Shown: one piece after another, positions 47,874 to 57,239 of the stretch
Position numbering within the stretch: position 1 is the first letter of the stretch
Layout: every line of letters starts with the position of its first letter
Assembly (NCBI RefSeq): GCF_015999265.1
Contig: NZ_JAEAGR010000003.1
Location: forward strand, 186,001-250,000
Direction of reading: 5' to 3'
Source: Mobilitalea sibirica
Lineage (GTDB): Bacteria; Bacillota; Clostridia; Lachnospirales; Lachnospiraceae
DNA length: 64,000 nt
Program-made: the position numbers and the translations under genes
Notes under the pieces: model-generated
The model's input: only the letters and a program-made list of their open reading frames with translations
Database searches by the model: none
Told to the model about the DNA's origin: nothing

Positions 47874-49277
47874 TTAATGTATCTTAAATTTCTCCATTAT
47901 GCTTCTTGCTACACTGATACCATTGGCAGAGGCCTGTTGTAATCCTCGGGTAACGGAAGCACCGTCACCGATCGCCCTAAGTCCTTCCACACTGGTTTCA
48001 AAATCTTTATTTACAACTACTTTATTGGAATAGAATTTAACCTCTACACCATAAAGCAGGGTCTCATCGCTGGCAATACCGGGGGTAACCTTATCAAGAG
48101 CTAAGATCATTTCCTTAATATCTACCATAATTCTGTGAGGGAATACCAGAGATAAATCTCCTGGAATAGCATCCTTTAAGGTTGGTATTAAATTATTCCT
48201 GCAAAGTCGTTCTTCTGTCGTTCTTCTGCCTCTTTGGAAATCTCCGAAAGTCTGCACTAAGATTCTTCCGCCGCATAGCATGTTGCTGAGCTGTGCAATA
48301 TGCTTACCGTATTCAATCGGTGTTTTAAAGGGCTTAGTAAAATTCTTGGATACTAAAATTGCAAAATTCGTATTGTTAGTTTTGAACTCTTTCGATTTAT
48401 AAGCATGTCCGTTAACAACAGCTAAATTATTCTCATAATATTCGGTTGCTACCTCACCCGAGGGATTCGTACAGAAGGTACGGACCTTATCGTCAAAGGT
48501 TGGAGTATAGTATACCAGTTTTGCCTCATAGAGGTTTTTATTTAAGAATTCCATAACCTCGTCTCGAACCTCAACCCGGACACCAATATCAACTGTACCA
48601 ACCTTGGTTTCAATACCATGGTCATTGCAGATATGACAGAACCAGTCAGAGCCTTCACGGCCGATAGCAGCTACAATTTCCTCTGCATAATAGGTATCCC
48701 CTTTGGTCGTGGTAATACCCTTTGCTTTTTTATCTTCAATCAGAATATCTTCAACCATCGTGTTAAACATCATTTCTACACCGGATTCCAGTAGGTGCTC
48801 CTGTAATCTGGTATATATTTTATAACCTTCTTCCGTACCCAGATGTCTGATCGGACATTCAATTAGTTTTAGATTAGCATTGATAGCCCTTCTTCTGATT
48901 TCTCGGATTTCTGTTTCCTTATCGATTCCATATACATTGGTATCAGCACCAAACTTAAGATAGATGTTATCGGATTCATGAATTAATTCCACAGCCTTAT
49001 CATAACCCAGTATTTCTGGAAGATTTCCGCCTACATCCGGAGAAAGGGATAGCTTTCCGTCAGAAAATGCACCGGCACCGGCGAATCCTGTTGTAATTGA
49101 GCATGGCTTACATCCTACACATTGCTTTGTTACTCTCTTGGGACAAGTTCTTTTTTCTATCGGTCTCCCTTTTTCAACCATCAAAATCTTGAGATTTTTG
49201 TTTTCCTTAATAAGTTCATAAGCACAAAAAATACCGGAAGGACCGGCTCCAATTATAATAACATCGTACTTTTGCAT
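47874..49277 (-). CDS. FAD-dependent oxidoreductase (uncharacterised dehydrogenase family)
   Basis: 467 residues with N-terminal dinucleotide fold DVIIIGAGPSGIFCAYEL, a Cys-rich insert CPKRVTKQCVGCKPCSITTGFAGAGAFSDGKLSL (about 43-78), and a C-terminal FAD site GLRAIGDGASVTRGLQQASANG. It belongs to the NAD(P)/FAD-dependent family related to geranylgeranyl reductases and BaiN-like proteins, common in clostridia and without an assigned substrate. AAGGAGAG precedes the minus-strand start. Confidence 0.82.
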   Translation of the reverse strand: MQKYDVIIIGAGPSGIFCAYELIKENKNLKILMVEKGRPIEKRTCPKRVTKQCVGCKPCSITTGFAGAGAFSDGKLSLSPDVGGNLPEILGYDKAVELIHESDNIYLKFGADTNVYGIDKETEIREIRRRAINANLKLIECPIRHLGTEEGYKIYTRLQEHLLESGVEMMFNTMVEDILIEDKKAKGITTTKGDTYYAEEIVAAIGREGSDWFCHICNDHGIETKVGTVDIGVRVEVRDEVMEFLNKNLYEAKLVYYTPTFDDKVRTFCTNPSGEVATEYYENNLAVVNGHAYKSKEFKTNNTNFAILVSKNFTKPFKTPIEYGKHIAQLSNMLCGGRILVQTFGDFQRGRRTTEERLCRNNLIPTLKDAIPGDLSLVFPHRIMVDIKEMILALDKVTPGIASDETLLYGVEVKFYSNKVVVNKDFETSVEGLRAIGDGASVTRGLQQASANGISVARSIMEKFKIH

Positions 49278-49502
49278 TCACAACTCTCCTTTTGTGTTTT
49301 ATAACCATTGCTCATAACCTCGCTCATTCTATCATAAATTCCAATTAAAAACAAGTATTGAGAGCTTTGTGGGATATTAAATATAATGAACTTAAGTATA
49401 ATCGGGACTTATAACTTAAATATGTTAAAGTATAGAAAGATATTAGAGTCGACAAAATTATATTTGCAATCAACAAAGCACATGCGAAATGTAAATAACT
49501 TC

Positions 49503-49531
49503 TTGACAATATGGAAATAGTCGTTTAATAT
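49503..49531 (+). promoter_or_regulatory. pheST promoter
   Basis: TTGACA (49503-49508) and TAATAT (49526-49531) with a 17-bp spacer. The start point near 49538 begins the T-box leader. Confidence 0.8.
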
Positions 49532-49537
49532 ATGAGA

Positions 49538-49822
49538 AAATGAAAAAAACATTGAAGGTGAATGTAGTAGGATATATTTTCCCGCCAGAGAGGATGTGCC
49601 ACCGGCTGAGAGCATGTTCAGGGTTCAGATGTATCACGAAGTTCGGCACCGGAGTTGCCTTTAAAATATCTACAGATATCATTGCATACGCAGTATCTGA
49701 AGATAGAAGAGAGGCCGGGTCAGTTCCGTTATCACTGTCAGAGGAGCTTATATACGAAATAAGCTTGAATTTGGGTGGTACCACGATGCTTTCGTCCCTT
49801 GCGGATGGGAGCTTTTTTAATG
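49538..49822 (+). ncRNA. T-box leader of pheST, Phe specifier UUC
   Basis: A tRNA-sensing leader that lets transcription continue when tRNA-Phe is uncharged. Visible parts: AGAGAGG box (about 49588), specifier loop GAAGTTCGGCACC with TTC (Phe codon) at 49642-49644, and the T-box GGGTGGTACCACG at 49773-49785. A terminator arm (CGTCCCttgcggatGGGAGC) and TTTTTT end it at about 49818. The specifier agrees with the downstream gene pheS. Confidence 0.92.
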
Positions 49823-49847
49823 CTGTCATGTAAGCATAACTTATATG

Positions 49848-50038
49848 AAGGGCTGACGCAAAAGGATATGCTGGAAGTATGATTTACCTCACACACAGGT
49901 TGAAGGACACATTATTGATTATGTATGCCTATATCGGACATATATGTACGCTCTGGTCATACATAATCAACAACATGTCCGTCAAACAGTGTATTACGGT
50001 AAATCATACTCCCAGCATATCCATCACGGTCAGCCCTT
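49848..50038 (-). repeat. Long covarying palindromic element, copy 4, inside pheST leader
   Basis: A 191-bp quasi-palindrome between the T-box terminator and pheS, hence transcribed with pheST. Outer arms: AAGGGCTGACG (49848) with GGTCAGCCCTT, then GGATATGCTGG / CCAGCATATCC and AGTATGATTTACC / GGTAAATCATACT. Conserved strands, more diverged: 49883-49906 (ACCTCACACACAGGTTGAAG...) and 49979-50003 (CCGTCAAACAGTGTATTACG...). Inner stem: TTGATTATGTATG with CATACATAATCAA. Orientation as copy 1. Confidence 0.75.
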
Positions 50039-50146
50039 GGACAGCGGAGCTGTCACAGCATTAGCATAGCATACCCGTATCAGTAGCATATAACTTGAGG
50101 TTTAGAACATTATGAATTTAAGATAATTAGATTAGGAGGAGATAAC

Positions 50147-51187
50147 ATGTTAGAAAACTTGGAAAGAATCAAACAACAGTTTAGTGATGAACTGAGTGCA
50201 GTTAAATCAAGAGATGAACTGGAGAAAATCAGGGTTGCCTTTCTTGGTAAGAAGGGACTTGTAACGGAGGAGCTGAAAAATCTTCGTAATCTTAATGCGG
50301 AGGAAAAAAAGGTTGCCGGTATGCAGGTAAATATGCTAAAAAATGAAATTGAGCAGGCAATTGTTGACTACCAGAAAACCCTTGAGGAGATGGAATACCA
50401 AAAGCAGATTGAAAGCGCCGAGCGTTATGACTATTCTATACCTTCAGAAGTTGAAGTCGGAACCCTACATCCGATTACGATCGTTCAAAAGAAGATTGAA
50501 GACATCTTTAAAACAATGGGCTTTATTATAGAGGATGGTTTGGAAATTCAGACTGAGTATAACAACTTTGAGGCGGTTAATATTCCAAAGAACCATCCGG
50601 CAAGAGATATGACGGATACCTATTATCTGGAGAACGGACAATTATTAAAGACCCATACCTCTGCTTCTCAGAATACGATTATGAAAAAGTATGGTGCACC
50701 AAAGCCCGGTGAACCTTTAAAGGTTTTATTCCCCGGAAGGTGTTTTAGAAATGAAAATATTGATGCGAGTCATGAAAATACCTTCTTCCAGTTGGAAGGA
50801 ATGATGATTGGTGAAGACATCTCCATCTCTAATCTGATTTATTTTATGAAGGCATTGCTGACGGAAGTGTTCCAAAGAGAAGTGAAGGTACGGTTAAGAC
50901 CGGGCTTTTTCCCCTTCGTGGAACCGGGCTTTGAACTAGATATTAATTGTGCCATCTGTGGCGGCGAGGGATGTCCTACCTGTAAACATTCCGGCTGGGT
51001 AGAGCTCTTACCCTGTGGTATGATACATCCGAATGTACTTTCTATGGGTGGTATTGATCCTGATAAATATACCGGTTTTGCTTTCGGTCTGGGTCTAACA
51101 CGTTTAGCAATGATGAAATACAATATCAAGGACATTCGTCTGTTCAATAGCGGTAACTTAAAGCAGTTAAGACAGTTTACGAAATAG
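50147..51187 (+). CDS. pheS: Phenylalanyl-tRNA synthetase alpha subunit
   Basis: Catalytic subunit charging tRNA-Phe. 346 residues with an N-terminal coiled coil (1-90), class II motif 1 region (HPARDMTDTYYL), LLKTHTSASQNTIM, motif 2 (PGRCFRNENIDASHENTFFQLEGMM), the Cys cluster CAICGGEGCPTCKHSGWVEL and motif 3 (GFAFGLGLTRLAMMKY). AGGAGG precedes the ATG. Followed by pheT after 13 bp and controlled by the T-box upstream. Confidence 0.97.
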   Translation: MLENLERIKQQFSDELSAVKSRDELEKIRVAFLGKKGLVTEELKNLRNLNAEEKKVAGMQVNMLKNEIEQAIVDYQKTLEEMEYQKQIESAERYDYSIPSEVEVGTLHPITIVQKKIEDIFKTMGFIIEDGLEIQTEYNNFEAVNIPKNHPARDMTDTYYLENGQLLKTHTSASQNTIMKKYGAPKPGEPLKVLFPGRCFRNENIDASHENTFFQLEGMMIGEDISISNLIYFMKALLTEVFQREVKVRLRPGFFPFVEPGFELDINCAICGGEGCPTCKHSGWVELLPCGMIHPNVLSMGGIDPDKYTGFAFGLGLTRLAMMKYNIKDIRLFNSGNLKQLRQFTK

Positions 51188-51200
51188 GAGGGATTGGATT

Positions 51201-53582
51201 ATGTTAATATCAATGAATTGGATATCTGAGTTTACGGATCTTAGCGGTGTGGATATAAAAGAGCTGATTAATCAGTTCACCTTATCCACGGCTGAGGTCG
51301 AAGATATATATGAGATGGGTAAAAACATTAAGGATGTAGTAGTAGGAAAGCTGGTTGAGATTAACGACCATCCGAATTCAAAGAAGCTACATCTGGTAAA
51401 AGTGGATATCGGTAGTGAAGTAGTTGAATGTGTTTGCGGTGCCCCCAATGTATTCGTCGGAGCTGTGGTTCCTTTTGCTAAACTGGGTGGTCAGGTAGGC
51501 GAACTGGTAATTAAAGAGGTACAAATAGCCGGTGCAACCAGCCGCGGTATGTGTTGTTCGGAGAAAGAGTTGGGTATCAGTGATAACCACGAAGGTCTTA
51601 TGATACTTGATGATATCTATCCTCTAGGAACAGATATCAAAGAATTTATGCAGTTAGAGGATACGGTATTTGAAGTGGATAATAAATCCCTAACAAACCG
51701 TCCTGATCTTTGGGGTCATTACGGTATTGCTAGGGAAATAGCTACTCTTACCAAGAGACCTTTAAAACCTTTAGAATTAATGGATACTGACATATATAGA
51801 GAATTGGCACCGATTGATTTGAAGGTAGAAAACACGGATAAAATCTATCGTTACAGCTGTATTACAATAGACAATATTACTAAGAAGAAATCTCCGATTA
51901 ATATGAGAATACGTCTTACCTATTGCGGTATGAGACCAATTAATCTTCTGGCGGATTTGACTAACTACCTGATGATGGAGATGGGGCAGCCGATGCATGC
52001 CTTTGATAACGGCAAGGTATCAAAAATCAGGGTGAAAACCATGCCGGAGCAAACTAATTTTTTAACCTTAGATGGTGTGGAAAGAAAAATAGACACCGAT
52101 ACTTTAATGATCTGTGATGAGAAAGAGCCCGTAGCAATTGCAGGTATCATGGGTGGAGAGCTCTCCGAGATTACGGATAATACAGACTCTGTTCTATTAG
52201 AATCCGCGAACTTTGATGCAGTTTCTGTCCGTAAGTCAGCTACCCGCCTCGGAATGCGTACGGATGCCAGCGCTAGGTATGAGAAAACTATTGATCCGGA
52301 GCTGACGGTTCCTGCAATTAAGCGTTTCTTAAAGCTTTTAGCTGAGATTGATCCGGGAGTTAAAGTGACTTCTGCCCTAACAGACTGTTATGTGAAGCAT
52401 TATGAAACGATCACAATTCAGTTTGATAAGGCCTATGTAGATAAGTACACCGGAATTGACATTTCTTCAAATTTTATTGAAGAGACTCTAACTGCCCTTG
52501 GCTTTGGTTTGAACCGTAAGGGTGATGAATTTGAAGTGGTGGTTCCTTCCTGGAGAGCGACCAAGGATGTTACCATGAAGGCGGATATGATTGAGGAAAT
52601 TACCCGTATCTATGGCTATGATAACTTTGAAATCAAGTCCACGAAGAGTTTACTTACACCGATCCGTCACAGTGAGGACAGAGACAATGAATTAAAAATG
52701 AAGCTGTTCTTATCCGAACGTTATGCGATGAACGAGGTTCACAGCTATCTGTGGTATGAGAGTAAGCTAAACAAAGAAATTGGAATTGTAACAGAGCCAA
52801 ATATTCGGGTAATCAATTCCTTGACCGCAGAGAATGATACCATTCGCTCTACAATTATCCCCAGTCTTCTTGGATTTGTTTATAAGAATGTAGACACCAC
52901 TCCGGAGATGGGCATGTTCGAGATTGGTCGTGTGTCAGACGGTTTAAAAGAGGATGGACTTTGCAACGAGAGAAAGAGACTTGGTATTGTTGTTGCAAGT
53001 AAGAAGTTAAGCGAAAAAGAGGTTTACTTTAAAGTAAAGGAAATCGTAGAACAGCTTCTTCTTGCCATTAAGAATGTAAGACCTGTATTTGCTATTAAAG
53101 AAGAGTTAAGTAAATATAACTATGTTCATCCGGTGAATTCGGCAAAAATAAGCCTAAAGGGTGAGGAGATTGGTTATTTCTCTGTATTGAATCCTAAGGT
53201 AAAGAATAAGATTGATAAAAAGTTAAATGTAGCTTATGCAGAGATTGATGTGGAGTTACTTGAGACTGTGACTGCAGAGACCCTACGCTACGTCGAGCCA
53301 TCCAAATATCCGGGAGTAACCATTGATCTAAGTCTTCTGACAGAGAAGGAACTCCGCTTCGAAAAAATAGCAGAGTATATAGGAGAATACAAATGTGAAT
53401 ACCTTAAGAGTTTCCACCTGGTAGATATCTTCGAGGATGAGAAGCTACTTCCAGGTAAGAAGAGTGTTACAATCCGATTCGAGTTTGTTTCTATGGAACG
53501 TACCTTGGAAGGCCAAGAGATATCTGCTATGACGGATGAGTTGTTGGCAATCTTGAAGGCTAAAGGAATTGAGTTAAGATAA
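51201..53582 (+). CDS. pheT: Phenylalanyl-tRNA synthetase beta subunit
   Basis: Non-catalytic subunit with editing and tRNA-binding modules. 793 residues: tRNA-binding OB domain (IKDVVVGKLVEINDHPNSKKLHLVKVDIG, about 40-150), B3/B4 editing domain (about 210-390), B5, and a C-terminal ferredoxin-fold anticodon-binding domain (SKYPGVTIDLSLLTEKELRFEKIAEYI ...). Full length. Ends the operon before a terminator. Confidence 0.97.
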   Translation: MLISMNWISEFTDLSGVDIKELINQFTLSTAEVEDIYEMGKNIKDVVVGKLVEINDHPNSKKLHLVKVDIGSEVVECVCGAPNVFVGAVVPFAKLGGQVGELVIKEVQIAGATSRGMCCSEKELGISDNHEGLMILDDIYPLGTDIKEFMQLEDTVFEVDNKSLTNRPDLWGHYGIAREIATLTKRPLKPLELMDTDIYRELAPIDLKVENTDKIYRYSCITIDNITKKKSPINMRIRLTYCGMRPINLLADLTNYLMMEMGQPMHAFDNGKVSKIRVKTMPEQTNFLTLDGVERKIDTDTLMICDEKEPVAIAGIMGGELSEITDNTDSVLLESANFDAVSVRKSATRLGMRTDASARYEKTIDPELTVPAIKRFLKLLAEIDPGVKVTSALTDCYVKHYETITIQFDKAYVDKYTGIDISSNFIEETLTALGFGLNRKGDEFEVVVPSWRATKDVTMKADMIEEITRIYGYDNFEIKSTKSLLTPIRHSEDRDNELKMKLFLSERYAMNEVHSYLWYESKLNKEIGIVTEPNIRVINSLTAENDTIRSTIIPSLLGFVYKNVDTTPEMGMFEIGRVSDGLKEDGLCNERKRLGIVVASKKLSEKEVYFKVKEIVEQLLLAIKNVRPVFAIKEELSKYNYVHPVNSAKISLKGEEIGYFSVLNPKVKNKIDKKLNVAYAEIDVELLETVTAETLRYVEPSKYPGVTIDLSLLTEKELRFEKIAEYIGEYKCEYLKSFHLVDIFEDEKLLPGKKSVTIRFEFVSMERTLEGQEISAMTDELLAILKAKGIELR

Positions 53583-53622
53583 AAGGCAGCTAAGTAAAGT
53601 AAATAGTTAATGTATTAGAAGT

Positions 53623-53694
53623 AAAAGGCAACTGTAAAAGATGAGTGTAACAGATATAACTGATTACATCGTATCTAATATAGTTGTCTTTTTA
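53623..53694 (+). terminator. Terminator of pheST
   Basis: AAAAGGCAACTG pairs with TAGTTGTCTTTT (one G-U) and is followed by T residues. The loop is about 45 bases and partly paired. Confidence 0.7.
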
Positions 53695-53845
53695 TATAAA
53701 CGTTAAGTTCAGTGGTAGATATTTAATATAAATATTATTTGCTAATATGCATTATGGGTGGTAATATATGGATAAAGTGTTTGTGTTTTTGTCTTTTGCA
53801 TACAATCGCTTAATTGAGAATGATTTGCACTGTGGAGGAACATAT

Positions 53846-54454
53846 ATGGATAAGAAAAAGTTATTAAAAGAAATTGCAAGTTGGGTTATATTATTCTTTA
53901 TTGCATTTAGTATAGCATTTTTATTTAGTAGTAAGGCTTATGCGAAAGTCATAGTGAAAGAAAGATCTATGGAAAATACTTTATTTGAGAATCAACATAT
54001 GATGGTAGATATTATTGGTTACAGTTTTAAGGGTCCGCAAAGAGGTGATATTGTAACCTTTTTTACGAATGAGGAAAAAGGTAATTTATTGAATGATTTA
54101 CAAAGATATATTGATGGTATTGAGTGCCGTTTTGATAAAAACAAAGATTATGATGAATTGCATGAAAGATATGTGAAAAGAGTGATTGGAATTGAGGGCG
54201 ATGTTATAGACATTCAACACGGATCTGTTTATGTTAATGGAGAGAAAATTGAAGAGGACTATGCGATAGGAGAAACCTTGGCGAGAGAAGTTCAGTTACC
54301 AATAAAGGTTGGTAAAGATAAGCTTTTTGTTTTAGGAGATAACAGGGAAGTTAGTATTGACAGCAGAGAATTTGGATTGATTGATGTAAATCAGATAGAG
54401 GGTAAGGTGATATTAAGAGTTTATCCTTTTAAATCAGTTGGTAAAGTGAAATAA
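53846..54454 (+). CDS. lepB: Signal peptidase I
   Basis: Cleaves signal peptides of exported proteins. 202 residues from ATG 53846, preferred over 53768 because of GTGGAGGAA 8 bases upstream. One N-terminal transmembrane helix, catalytic Ser41 (ERSMENTLFENQ) and Lys111 (YVKRVIGIEGD), box D VNGEKI and box E GDNREVSIDSREFGLI. The canonical Ser-Met pair and GDN are intact. Codon use matches its neighbours. Confidence 0.93.
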   Translation: MDKKKLLKEIASWVILFFIAFSIAFLFSSKAYAKVIVKERSMENTLFENQHMMVDIIGYSFKGPQRGDIVTFFTNEEKGNLLNDLQRYIDGIECRFDKNKDYDELHERYVKRVIGIEGDVIDIQHGSVYVNGEKIEEDYAIGETLAREVQLPIKVGKDKLFVLGDNREVSIDSREFGLIDVNQIEGKVILRVYPFKSVGKVK

Positions 54455-54531
54455 GAATATTAAGATAGAACAATAAATAAGGAATATAAAAGCTGGTCTC
54501 TGTATATTCATTTTCTGAAAGGGTGAGGAAA

Positions 54532-55086
54532 ATGATTAAGCATATAGGGACCAATTCTATTGAAACAATCCGATTAATACTACGAAGGTTTGATATACAG
54601 GACGCTAACGATATGTATCATAATTGGGCCGGTGACCCGGAGGTTTGTAAGTTTTTATCCTGGGGACCCCATGATAATATCAGTGTTACCGAGAGACGAA
54701 TTAGGGATTGGATTAGATTTTATAATCAATCTAATTTTTATAATTGGGCACTTTTTTTAAAAAACGAAGAAAAAGTAATAGGCTCAATCAGTGCAGAGAT
54801 ATTAAATGACATAGATAGAACTTGTGAAGTTGGTTATTGTATTGGAAAGGAATATTGGTGTAGGGGAATTATGACGGAAGCCTTAAGAGCTGTTATGCAT
54901 TATCTATTTTACGAAGTGGGATACCATAAGATAATCGCAAAACATGATGTCCTTAATGTTGCCAGTGGTATGGTTATGCAAAAAGCAGGGATGCAGTTTG
55001 ATAAAGTATTATTTCATGCAAATCATAGGAGAGACGGAAGTTATGGTGATGTGGCAGTATATGTGAAAAATAGAAAGGACGATTAA
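54532..55086 (+). CDS. GNAT acetyltransferase, RimJ/RimL type
   Basis: 184 residues of one GNAT domain: ETIRLILRRFDIQDANDMYHNWAGDPEV, GYCIGKEYWCRGIMTEALRAVMHYLF (acetyl-CoA loop), NVASGMVMQKAGM. The RimJ/RimL subgroup modifies N-termini or small molecules; the substrate cannot be told. ATG 54532 after AAAGGGTGAGG is preferred to GTG 54523. Confidence 0.88.
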   Translation: MIKHIGTNSIETIRLILRRFDIQDANDMYHNWAGDPEVCKFLSWGPHDNISVTERRIRDWIRFYNQSNFYNWALFLKNEEKVIGSISAEILNDIDRTCEVGYCIGKEYWCRGIMTEALRAVMHYLFYEVGYHKIIAKHDVLNVASGMVMQKAGMQFDKVLFHANHRRDGSYGDVAVYVKNRKDD

Positions 55087-55330
55087 TATCTTAAAAGATT
55101 TTTTGGCTATTTAATTCAGTTATTTAAGTAGTTTGAAGAGCTGTTAGCATTGTGAAAAAATATATTCATTTTAGGAAATAAAGTTACAACTTAACATAAT
55201 AATTCAATAGATAATGCTACAATATGGTATACTTTATATAGATAACTGTAAAAAAACATAAATTCAATTGGCGTAGCCACTGGATATAAATGAACGGAAT
55301 ATGAACGTTTATTGCCAAGGAGGAAAGGAA

Positions 55331-56017
55331 ATGAATTGTAGGACAAGCAGAACAGATTTCGTAATCGTATTAGGACTTATTGGTATCTTAGGAATGTTAA
55401 TCACAATTATCAGTGACTTTATTTTACTGGCAAAACCAACGGATGCGTATACATTTTTTAAGATGGGCACGGAAACTATGGCAGATATTTCGTCTTGGAG
55501 AATAACAGTAGGCACCTTTCTTGGGGTCATTGTATTACCGATACAAATCCTTGGCCTCATACCCTTATATTATGCTTTAAAACCTGCCGGGAAGGTACAA
55601 TCAAGAATTGTTTTTTTTATCAGTGCCCATGCGTTAATGATGGGAGTTGGATTTCATACGGCCTATGCATATATGGGAAGTGGTTGGAGATTATATCATA
55701 ATGTAGTTACTGATAAGGATTTGGTTTTAGACTTGATGCACCGATATGATTTTTATTGGCGGATTATCATAATAATCATGATGTCCGAGCTTATCGTTAG
55801 CTCTATCCTTTATGTTATTATTTTATTAAAAGGAAAATCTATGTTTCCTAAATGGATGGCACTTCTAAATCCGGTTTTTATTATGGCTTTGGTCTTACCA
55901 CTGATAGCGGTTCTTCCGGCACCGGTTGGAGGCTATGTGGCGCCGGCAGTTCTTAATATATCAACTCTAGTTTTTGTAAGTATAATCATGATTCAATATA
56001 AAAGAAAAAAAGTCTAA
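55331..56017 (+). CDS. Polytopic membrane protein, DUF6796-like
   Basis: 228 residues with about six hydrophobic helices (VIVLGLIGILGMLITIISDFILL, ITVGTFLGVIVLPIQILGLIPLYYAL, FISAHALMMGVGFHTAYAYMG, IIIIIMMSELIVSSILYVIILL ...). Resembles a family of six-span proteins (DUF6796, recalled) found in clostridia, function unknown. ATG 55331 follows AAGGAGGAAAGGAA. Monocistronic by its flanks. Confidence 0.75.
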   Translation: MNCRTSRTDFVIVLGLIGILGMLITIISDFILLAKPTDAYTFFKMGTETMADISSWRITVGTFLGVIVLPIQILGLIPLYYALKPAGKVQSRIVFFISAHALMMGVGFHTAYAYMGSGWRLYHNVVTDKDLVLDLMHRYDFYWRIIIIIMMSELIVSSILYVIILLKGKSMFPKWMALLNPVFIMALVLPLIAVLPAPVGGYVAPAVLNISTLVFVSIIMIQYKRKKV

Positions 56018-56122
56018 TATTTTTGTTTGGCACTCTCCTTAGGGGATATTACCAATTAATATGGCTGTTATTAGAGTTAAATAGGATAAGTAACTTAAAG
56101 GCTTGAGCAAACGTTAACATGA

Positions 56123-56400
56123 TTATTTCAATATTTTATTAAGCGAAAGGAACCGGAAAACAGCTTTGTTTCCGATTCCTTTTACATAATAGATGAATTC
56201 ACTTATTGAATATCTTCTTCCGCTATCAATTTCAAAATTGATTTTTGCATTAAAATCTAGTTTATAACGATATATCTCATCGGATTTTTTATACGTATGA
56301 TGAAATAACCCACCTTTTATCAGTTGCCAACCTTTTTCTGCCATAGAATTAATATAGGCTTCATCTCTGTCATATTCCCATGCCAGATATAAGGTTGGTA
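56123..56400 (-). pseudogene. Fragment of a DUF2812 protein
   Basis: A minus-strand frame open upstream to about 56400 reads LAWEYDRDEAYINSMAEKGWQLIKGG...YRYKLDF, typical of the N-terminal repeat of DUF2812 proteins. No start codon or ribosome site precedes the conserved part, and the last 30 codons run through the inverted repeat at 56147-56183. It looks like a decayed remnant rather than a working gene. DUF2812 proteins usually accompany PadR regulators. Confidence 0.5.
56147..56183 (+). terminator. Terminator after the six-span membrane protein gene
   Basis: AAGGAACCGGAAA pairs with TTTCCGATTCCTT (one mismatch), followed by TTT. Confidence 0.65.
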
Positions 56401-56510
56401 TTATTTTTAGGAAAGATCATTCTGAAGGCTAAGAAGTAATTAAATTAAGTATAATATTAATGATTCGCTAAGTATTTAAGTAAACCGTGGTATAAGTATG
56501 GAGGAATATT

Positions 56511-56963
56511 ATGTGGAAAGAATTTAAGAAATTTGCTTTGAAAGGAAATATGATTGATTTAGCAATCGGTATCATCATCGGCGGTGCTTTTAACGGGATT
56601 GTTAATTCTTTGGTGAATGATATTATTATGCCGGTATTAAGTGTATTTACAAAGAATATTGACTTTACTAATCTATTCATTACTCTTGATGGAAATGAAT
56701 ATGATACCCTGCAGGCAGCGAAGGATGCCGGTGCAGCAACGCTTAATTATGGACAGTTTATATCGAATATACTTAATTTTCTTATCATGGCGTTTGTGGT
56801 ATTTTTAATTGTAAAATGGATTAACAAAATAAGAAAACCGGAGACTCCGTCAGCTCCTACAACGAAAAAATGTCCTCATTGCCAGTCTGATATTAATTTG
56901 AATGCTACAAAATGTCCCCAATGTACTGCGGATTTGGAAGGTAAGAAAAATGCAAATGTGTAA
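56511..56963 (+). CDS. mscL: Large-conductance mechanosensitive channel with C-terminal zinc ribbon
   Basis: Pressure-release channel of the cytoplasmic membrane. 150 residues: the MscL core ([42 protein letters not shown]1; [27 protein letters not shown]2) to about residue 108, then an added zinc ribbon with two CxxC knuckles ([10 protein letters not shown] ... KCPQCTADL, about 123-142). The usual MscL C-terminal helix bundle is replaced by this ribbon. GGAGG precedes the ATG. Confidence 0.93.
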   Translation: MWKEFKKFALKGNMIDLAIGIIIGGAFNGIVNSLVNDIIMPVLSVFTKNIDFTNLFITLDGNEYDTLQAAKDAGAATLNYGQFISNILNFLIMAFVVFLIVKWINKIRKPETPSAPTTKKCPHCQSDINLNATKCPQCTADLEGKKNANV

Positions 56964-57239
56964 AAGTTATATAAGATAATGCATCTAAAATAATGTTATA
57001 TACATTGTAAAAAATAAGTAATTTCATATACTTACCTTAAAGATATACGGAATTCTTTTTATATTAATCAAAGTGTTTTTTGTTATGTAACAAATCAAAT
57101 TGAACAATGCACATTAATATCAGTACTATGTCGCAGGAACCATTGGTTTCTTATAGTATTATAGATTAATTGATATATATCATAAAACTTACAGCTTGAG
57201 CATAATTAACACAAAAACAAGATGAAGGGAAATTTAACT

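Noticed and set aside
49540-49833. Plus-strand frame of 97 codons
   Set aside because: Coincides with the pheST T-box leader and its terminator.
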